From Neocallimastix lanati (nom. inval.) (taxonomy: Eukaryota; Neocallimastigomycota; Neocallimastigomycetes; Neocallimastigales; Neocallimastigaceae): 64,000 nucleotides of DNA. Position 1 is the stretch's first letter. Every line of letters starts with the position of its first letter. This document shows, in pieces, positions 59,050 to 64,000 of the stretch. The stretch lies in assembly GCA_016946835.1 (NCBI GenBank), contig JACVTC010000065.1, forward strand, positions 953,716 through 1,017,715, given 5' to 3'. Under the pieces are notes generated by a model. That model did no database searches, was not told where the DNA came from, and saw nothing but the letters and a program-made list of their open reading frames with translations. The position numbers were made by a program, and so were the translations under genes.

Positions 59050-59070
59050 AAGGGAGAGGAAGCACTCCCT
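59037..59070 (+). promoter_or_regulatory. Likely -1 ribosomal frameshift signal (element B)
   Basis: TTTAAAC (T TTA AAC in the gag frame), the spacer CACTAAA, and a stem AGGGAG/CTCCCT (59051-59056 with 59065-59070) with an 8-nt loop. The -1 frame is open from here to 59849. Spacing and loop size equal those of element A, while two base pairs differ in a compensated way. Confidence 0.82.
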
Positions 59071-61699
59071 ATAAAAATAAAATAGCTTCATTACAATACA
59101 AATCTATTCCTAGTAGTACAAAAGATTATAATAAGGAAGAAAAAGAAGATGCTTCCTACACTAATGAAACTCACAAAGAATCCGATAATGAGAATGATGT
59201 AGAATTTATAGTTAGTGCGACAAAAAGGAAGTTGACGACTAACGATGAAACTAGTGAAAATAATGAAAAGAGACAACGTAAAAGTCTCAAAGATAATCCT
59301 ACCCCTATAACAACTCCTGCAATAAGAAAGATAAAAGAGAAAGAAATAGAAAATAGAATAATTGTTAAAAATAAAAATCAACTACATCCTTCGATAATGG
59401 CGCAGCCTAATATAAATATTGAGAAAGCCAAAGAAAAACAAATTCGAAATAAAGAAAGAGCTAACTTTGGAAATAACAAGGGAAAAAGGAAGGAAAGGGA
59501 GGATAATATTACTTTAAGAGAAAAGCAAAGTCTGGATTCTTCAAAACAAAGAAATAGTATCAGTACTACTAGTGATAAAATGCATCAACAATTAAATAAA
59601 TTAATCGATAATGAAAACGATAAAATTATTAAAACAAAACAAATCAATGAAATGGAAGTTATTGAAGTTCCTGAAAAGCTTAATGACGAAGGTCATGAGA
59701 ATATTACATTACAGAAGCTCATAGGTTTTCAAGAGCCTAAAGAAAAAGCAACAATTAGTAGAACGCTTAGGAACATCAAGATGTGTCCAAGTGTAATATT
59801 AGTTTCGGTCAGCTCCTCAATGTTTCTCCAAAAGTCAGAAGTCAAGTAAGCCAAGGATTAAAATTAGAAAAACCTGAAAAGAAAATAATAGGTGCATTAA
59901 ACAATGCTATTGCTGCTGCTACTTTGGTAAATAATATTGATCACTCTTATATTAGCAAAAGTAAGGAAACCTCAGAAGAAGATATTGCCATGGTTGATGT
60001 AACAGTAGATGAAATTCCTGGTAAAGCACTTATTGATTCTTGTAGTAACCTCAATGTTATCACAAAAAAGTTTTATGAGAAATTACCTGGAAATTATGAA
60101 GAAGTAGGTATTAGTCGTGGAAGGATACGTTTAGCGACTAAGAATGATGAGTATTCGGAAGGAATCATTGTACGAATACCTGTTAAGATTAATGATTATA
60201 AAATGATAGTAGATTTTCGAATAATTGATGATGATGACCCATTTTATGATTTGTTGATTAATTTTCAAACTCAAGTAGAACACAATCTTTTTATCCATCC
60301 TATAAGATATAGTTTATGTCAATTTAATTCTCAAGGACTAATCGACGTTATAGCTCCTATTAATAATAATTCCCAAGAAGAAGAAAAATTAGTATGTATA
60401 GTAAGGAAAATACTTGAAGATGAAGACACAACTAATGAATTAAAGAAACTTGAAGGTCTATCTCCGCAAGAGTATATCCATGATGAAAAATTTTTAGCAA
60501 GTCTTTGTAAAGATTATAAAGATGTAATAGTAAAATTACTTGAAGAAAACTTGGACATTATAGCGACATCTTCTGAAGAATTAACCCCGTCAGACTTAGC
60601 ACCTCATAAGATTAACTTGAAAGCGAACGCAAAACCTGTTAAACAAAGATGTTACAGGGTAATCAAATTTAAATCTGATATTATTAAAGAAGAACTAATT
60701 AACCTTATTAAGAAAAAGCTAGTTGTACCATCTTATTCAGAATGGTCTTCACCTGTTGTTGTGGTCCCAAAGGCCAATGGAAAATGGAGATTATGCGTGG
60801 ACTACCGCAAGGTGAATGATCTAACCGAAAAAGACTCTTATGCCCTTCTATATATTGACGAGATATTTGACAGTCTAGATGGTGCCAAAATCTTTACTAC
60901 TATGGATCTATACTCAGGTTACCATCAAATCCTAATGGACGAAGAAAGTGTTGAAATAACCAGTTTTACAACCAAATTTGGCAACTACCAATTCAAAGTT
61001 ATGCCTTTCGGATTAACTGGAGCTCCGGCTACCTTCCAACGGGAAATGAATAGAATTTTATTTCCTTTAATCGGAAAATGTGTTTTCAACTTTATTGATG
61101 ATATACTTATATATTCAAAAACTGTCGAAGAACATATCCAACACATAAAACAGGTATTAGCAATCTTCAAGGAACATAAATTAAAAATTAATATTGAAAA
61201 ATGTCACTTTATGCAAACGGAAGTTGAAGTTCTTGGTCACAAGATTTCTACTAAGGGTCTTAGTCCTCAAAATAGTAAAATTGAAGCAATTAAAGCCTGG
61301 AAAGAACCCACGAATATACATGAGTTAAGATCATTCTTAGGTGCTGTAGGATATTGTAGGAACTTTATAAATGAATATGCTCAAACCTCAGCTCCTCTTT
61401 GTAAGCTATTAAGAAAAGGCGTAAAATATAAATGGAATAATGAACAAAAACAAAGTTTTACAAAATTAAAAGAAAAATTAATTAATGCTCCTATTTTAAA
61501 ATATCCTGATTTTTCCAAAGAATTCATTATTCGAACAGATGCATCATATGAAGGTATTGGTGGAGTTTTATTGCAGAAAGACGAATCGGAAATAGAACAC
61601 CCGATTCATTTCATTAGCCGTAGCTTAACCAAAGCAGAAAAGAATTATGGAATAACCGATTTGGAAGGAACGGTTTATATTATTGTATTACTAAATTAA
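59044..61699 (+). pseudogene. Pol of element B: linker, protease, reverse transcriptase, start of RNase H
   Basis: The -1 frame runs from the slippery site to 59849 as a charged linker with DNPTPITTPAIRK, matching NNPTPIQTAAMR of element A. A net one-base loss near 59780 moves it to the frame open at 59783-61699. There the protease has LIDSCSNLNVIT, with cysteine in place of the usual glycine. The reverse transcriptase has LCVDYRKVND, MPFGLTGAPATFQR and FIDDILIYS, with phenylalanine for the first tyrosine of YxDD and both aspartates kept. The RNase H start RTDASYEGIGGVLLQ follows. The frame ends just after TDLEGT, and the continuation lies one base out of phase. Confidence 0.88.
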
Positions 61700-63109
61700 A
61701 ACCTTATATTATGGGAAGCCCCTTTAGAACCATAGTTTTTACTGATCACAAACCTCTACTAAGTTTATTTAATAATAAGGAACCGAATAATGCACGACAA
61801 ACAAGATGGTGTTTGACTGCAAGTATGCTAAAAGTGGATATTCGCTATGAGCAAGGTAAAAAGAATGTAGTAGCCGACGCTTTATCTAGAATGAAGAACG
61901 ATAAAGAACAAAAGGTATTAGCTATAAAAACGAATAAAGATGATGAAAATGATTCACTTTCTAAAGTAATTAAAGAATTTATTGAAGAAAAATTTACAAA
62001 GATTGATGGTATAGATTATTTTATAGATGGAAATAATTATAGAAAACTTGTTACTGAAACAAATGAAAAACTAAAATTAATTCTCGAAGCACATCATGTT
62101 GGCCATGAAGGTTATTATAAAACATATCAAAGACTTAGAAAAAGTTACTACTGGAATGATATGGTCAACGATATAAAACGGATAATTTCAAAATGCGAAA
62201 AATGTCAGTTAAATCGCCCTCAGCCATATCCAGAACCAACCGAAAACATTCCAACAGAAGTTGAAGGCCCTTTTACTCATCTTGGACTTGATATTATTGG
62301 TCCCTTAATAAAGACTGGTAATAAAACCAATATATCATTGTTGCGGTGGATTATTTCACAAAGTGGGTGGAGGCTGAACCTACTGAAAATATTACATCTA
62401 AGGACATCATTAAGTTTTTAATAAATGTTTTCGCTAGACATGGAGTTCCTCAAGTCATTACAACGGATAATGGCGTTCAATTCACATCGGATATGACTAA
62501 AATATTCCTGGACTTATATGATGTTTACGTAAAATTTACCACTACCTATCACCCAGAAAGTAATGGATTGGTTGAAAATAGGAATAAAGAAATTGATAAA
62601 TTATTGAGATTACTTGGTGAAGAAAATAAAGACTGGGATGAGGTATTACCTTCAGCCTTGTGGGCCCTTAGAACTACAAAGAATTCTGTAACCAACATTC
62701 TAGTTTCGAATTAGTTTATGGTCGTGAGGATCAACAGCCTTTCGACATTGCTGCTAGACCTACACAAGAGTGAATAAATCTTCAGATGAAATTCTTTTAG
62801 AAAAATTTATCTCACATTATAGGTGGACCATGGAAGCAGCTGAAAATGTAAAGAACGCAAGTAAATATTGGGCCAATCGAAGGAAGAAAAAATAGCATGA
62901 AAAATTCCAAAAACATAAGGAATCGGTGATTTAGTTCTTGTTCGAAATTTTAGTCGTTCTAAATTAGAACCTTATTTTGTCGGTCCTTTAAAAAGTAATA
63001 AAAAAAACAATTTAATACCGTAACACTTGCGGACCCAAATACTATGATTCAAATGAATCGTAATGTTCATTTGAAAAATATAGTAAAGTATAACTCAGCT
63101 ATAGATTAG
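61700..63109 (+). pseudogene. Pol of element B: end of RNase H and integrase, multiply frameshifted
   Basis: A frame at 61711-62421 carries VFTDHKPLLSLF, VADALSRM and the integrase zinc domain (HHVGHEG, then CEKCQ). It shifts near 62325 to the frame with DYFTKWVEAEP, TTDNGVQF and NGLVENRNKE (the catalytic D, D, E). Further net -1 shifts occur near 62700, 62770, 62920 and 63010, and there is a stop TAG at about 62893. The C-terminal domain is still readable (LVLVRNFSRSKLEPYFVGPL, then VHLKNIVKY). It ends with a TAG at 63107-63109, shortly before the polypurine tract. Confidence 0.85.
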
Positions 63110-63120
63110 CTTGAGTCTTA

Positions 63121-63130
63121 GTGGGGGCAT
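63121..63130 (+). promoter_or_regulatory. Polypurine tract of element B
   Basis: AGTGGGGGCA directly precedes the 3' LTR and is the only G-run of this length nearby. In Ty3/gypsy elements such a tract primes plus-strand DNA synthesis. Confidence 0.6.
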
Positions 63131-63132
63131 CT

Positions 63133-63969
63133 TGGTAAAGAACGAACATATAATAGATTATTAATTAGAATTTCAACTTACTTTAGAATCCATTATATTA
63201 TTCTTTACTTAATATTACTTTACTATATTTTCTAAACTAAAATATTTTCTAAATATATTTTTTTTTATTTTTATTAAAAGTTTCTAAAATATTATCAATA
63301 ATTCTATATTTTTATTATTAATATCAATATCTATAATTTAACCTTAAATTTTATTATTTTATTAAAGTGTTTATTATCAATATTAATATTTTATTTTTAT
63401 TTTCAAATATATTATTATATTATTATTATATTGTATCAATATAAAATTGTATTCTTTTTAGTATTTATATTTTATTTTTAAATTGATTATTTAATATTTT
63501 TATTTCCCACAAATAAAATCAAATCTTAATTGATTAATAATAAATATTAAATATATTATAGTTTTTAAATTTATTTTATAAAATATAAGAATATTATATT
63601 AACATTCTTGATTAAAATAACTTTATTTTTCTGTAAAATCTTTTTAAATTTTGTTTGTTACTTTTCGTATATATTAAAATAATTTTAGTTTTAGTATATG
63701 AAAAATAATATAAAATTATATAAACAAAATTTATTAAAATAAAAATACTTATGAATTAGTTAATTTAAATTAATATAAAATTTTAATTAATTAGTAATAG
63801 TAAATTATTTTTTTTTTAAATATGATAATAAAATGTAGAAAGGCTTTACTTATTTATTTTTTTTCAAAAAGTATAAATAAGTGAAGTTTTTCAATAATTA
63901 AAATGTAGACAGAAAAATATTAAAAATAAATAATTAAATAAAAATTCTAATAAAACCCGAACCATAACA
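63133..63969 (+). repeat. 3' LTR of element B
   Basis: It starts TGGTAAAGAACG after the polypurine tract and ends CGAACCATAACA, 837 bp in all. Its last 483 bp match 48688-49159. The left boundary is inferred from the tract and TG start, because the 5' LTR lacks that part. Confidence 0.7.
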
Positions 63970-63972
63970 TTT

Positions 63973-64000
63973 TGTTAAGGAATGAACAAATAATGTTAAT
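63973..64000 (+). mobile_element. Beginning of a further related LTR (partial)
   Basis: TGTTAAGGAATGAAC resembles the start of the 3' LTR of B (TGGTAAAGAACGAAC) and is nearly the inverted complement of the LTR end CCATAACA. Only 28 bases are in the window, three bases after the end of element B. Confidence 0.45.

Overview
The window looks like nuclear DNA of an anaerobic gut fungus (Neocallimastigomycota). Intergenic DNA is extremely AT-rich and full of poly(A), poly(T), TTTA and TAAA tracts. Genes carry many short AT-rich introns with GTAAGT/GTAAAT-type donors. The coding set pairs ordinary fungal proteins (G-alpha, RRP42, SKI3, an SH3 protein) with a pyruvate formate-lyase activating enzyme, a hallmark of this hydrogenosome-bearing group. 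Species cannot be named from the sequence.

Region 1 to 41.4 kb is the single-copy gene region: the 3' end of a two-SH3-domain protein (1-873); a single-exon adenylation/carrier/reductase enzyme (2618-5656); exosome subunit RRP42 in four exons on the minus strand (6222-8285); a ten-exon G-protein alpha subunit (13163-15674); a sixteen-exon TPR protein matching SKI3/TTC37 (18444-25828); a nine-exon SLC25 carrier of the peroxisomal PMP47/PMP34 type on the minus strand (27597-29721); a decayed membrane-protein gene (about 32430-33170); a three-exon PFL-activating enzyme on the minus strand (34207-35527); an unidentified GC-rich structured island (39615-39840); and closely spaced tRNA-Ser(UGA) and tRNA-Cys(GCA) genes (41200-41367). 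Long gene-free stretches between these hold only simple repeats. RRP42 and SKI3 both act in cytoplasmic 3'-5' mRNA decay; the rest show no common pathway.

Region 42 to 64 kb is a stack of Ty3/gypsy-type LTR retrotransposons, starting about 700 bp upstream of the tRNA pair. Element A (42063 to about 48690) has a 5' LTR, a primer-binding site, gag, and a pol broken by one stop, a frameshift and a solo LTR with a 6-bp target duplication. Element B (about 48688-63969) has a truncated 5' LTR, a primer-binding site, a long structured leader, gag, pol and a 3' LTR. Inside B's leader sits an intact 6.6-kb chromovirus (50747-57372) with nearly identical 588/587-bp LTRs, a 5-bp duplication, one 1399-codon gag-pol frame and a C-terminal chromodomain. 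A further LTR appears to start at 63973.

The most notable observations are RNA-level. A and B share what looks like a -1 ribosomal frameshift cassette: the heptamer TTTAAAC, an identical 7-nt spacer, and a 6-bp stem with an 8-nt loop and compensatory changes. B's leader has four tandem covarying two-part hairpins just before gag. Farther upstream is a roughly 176-nt fold with a canonical tRNA T-arm. The chromovirus LTR carries tRNA-like A and B boxes.
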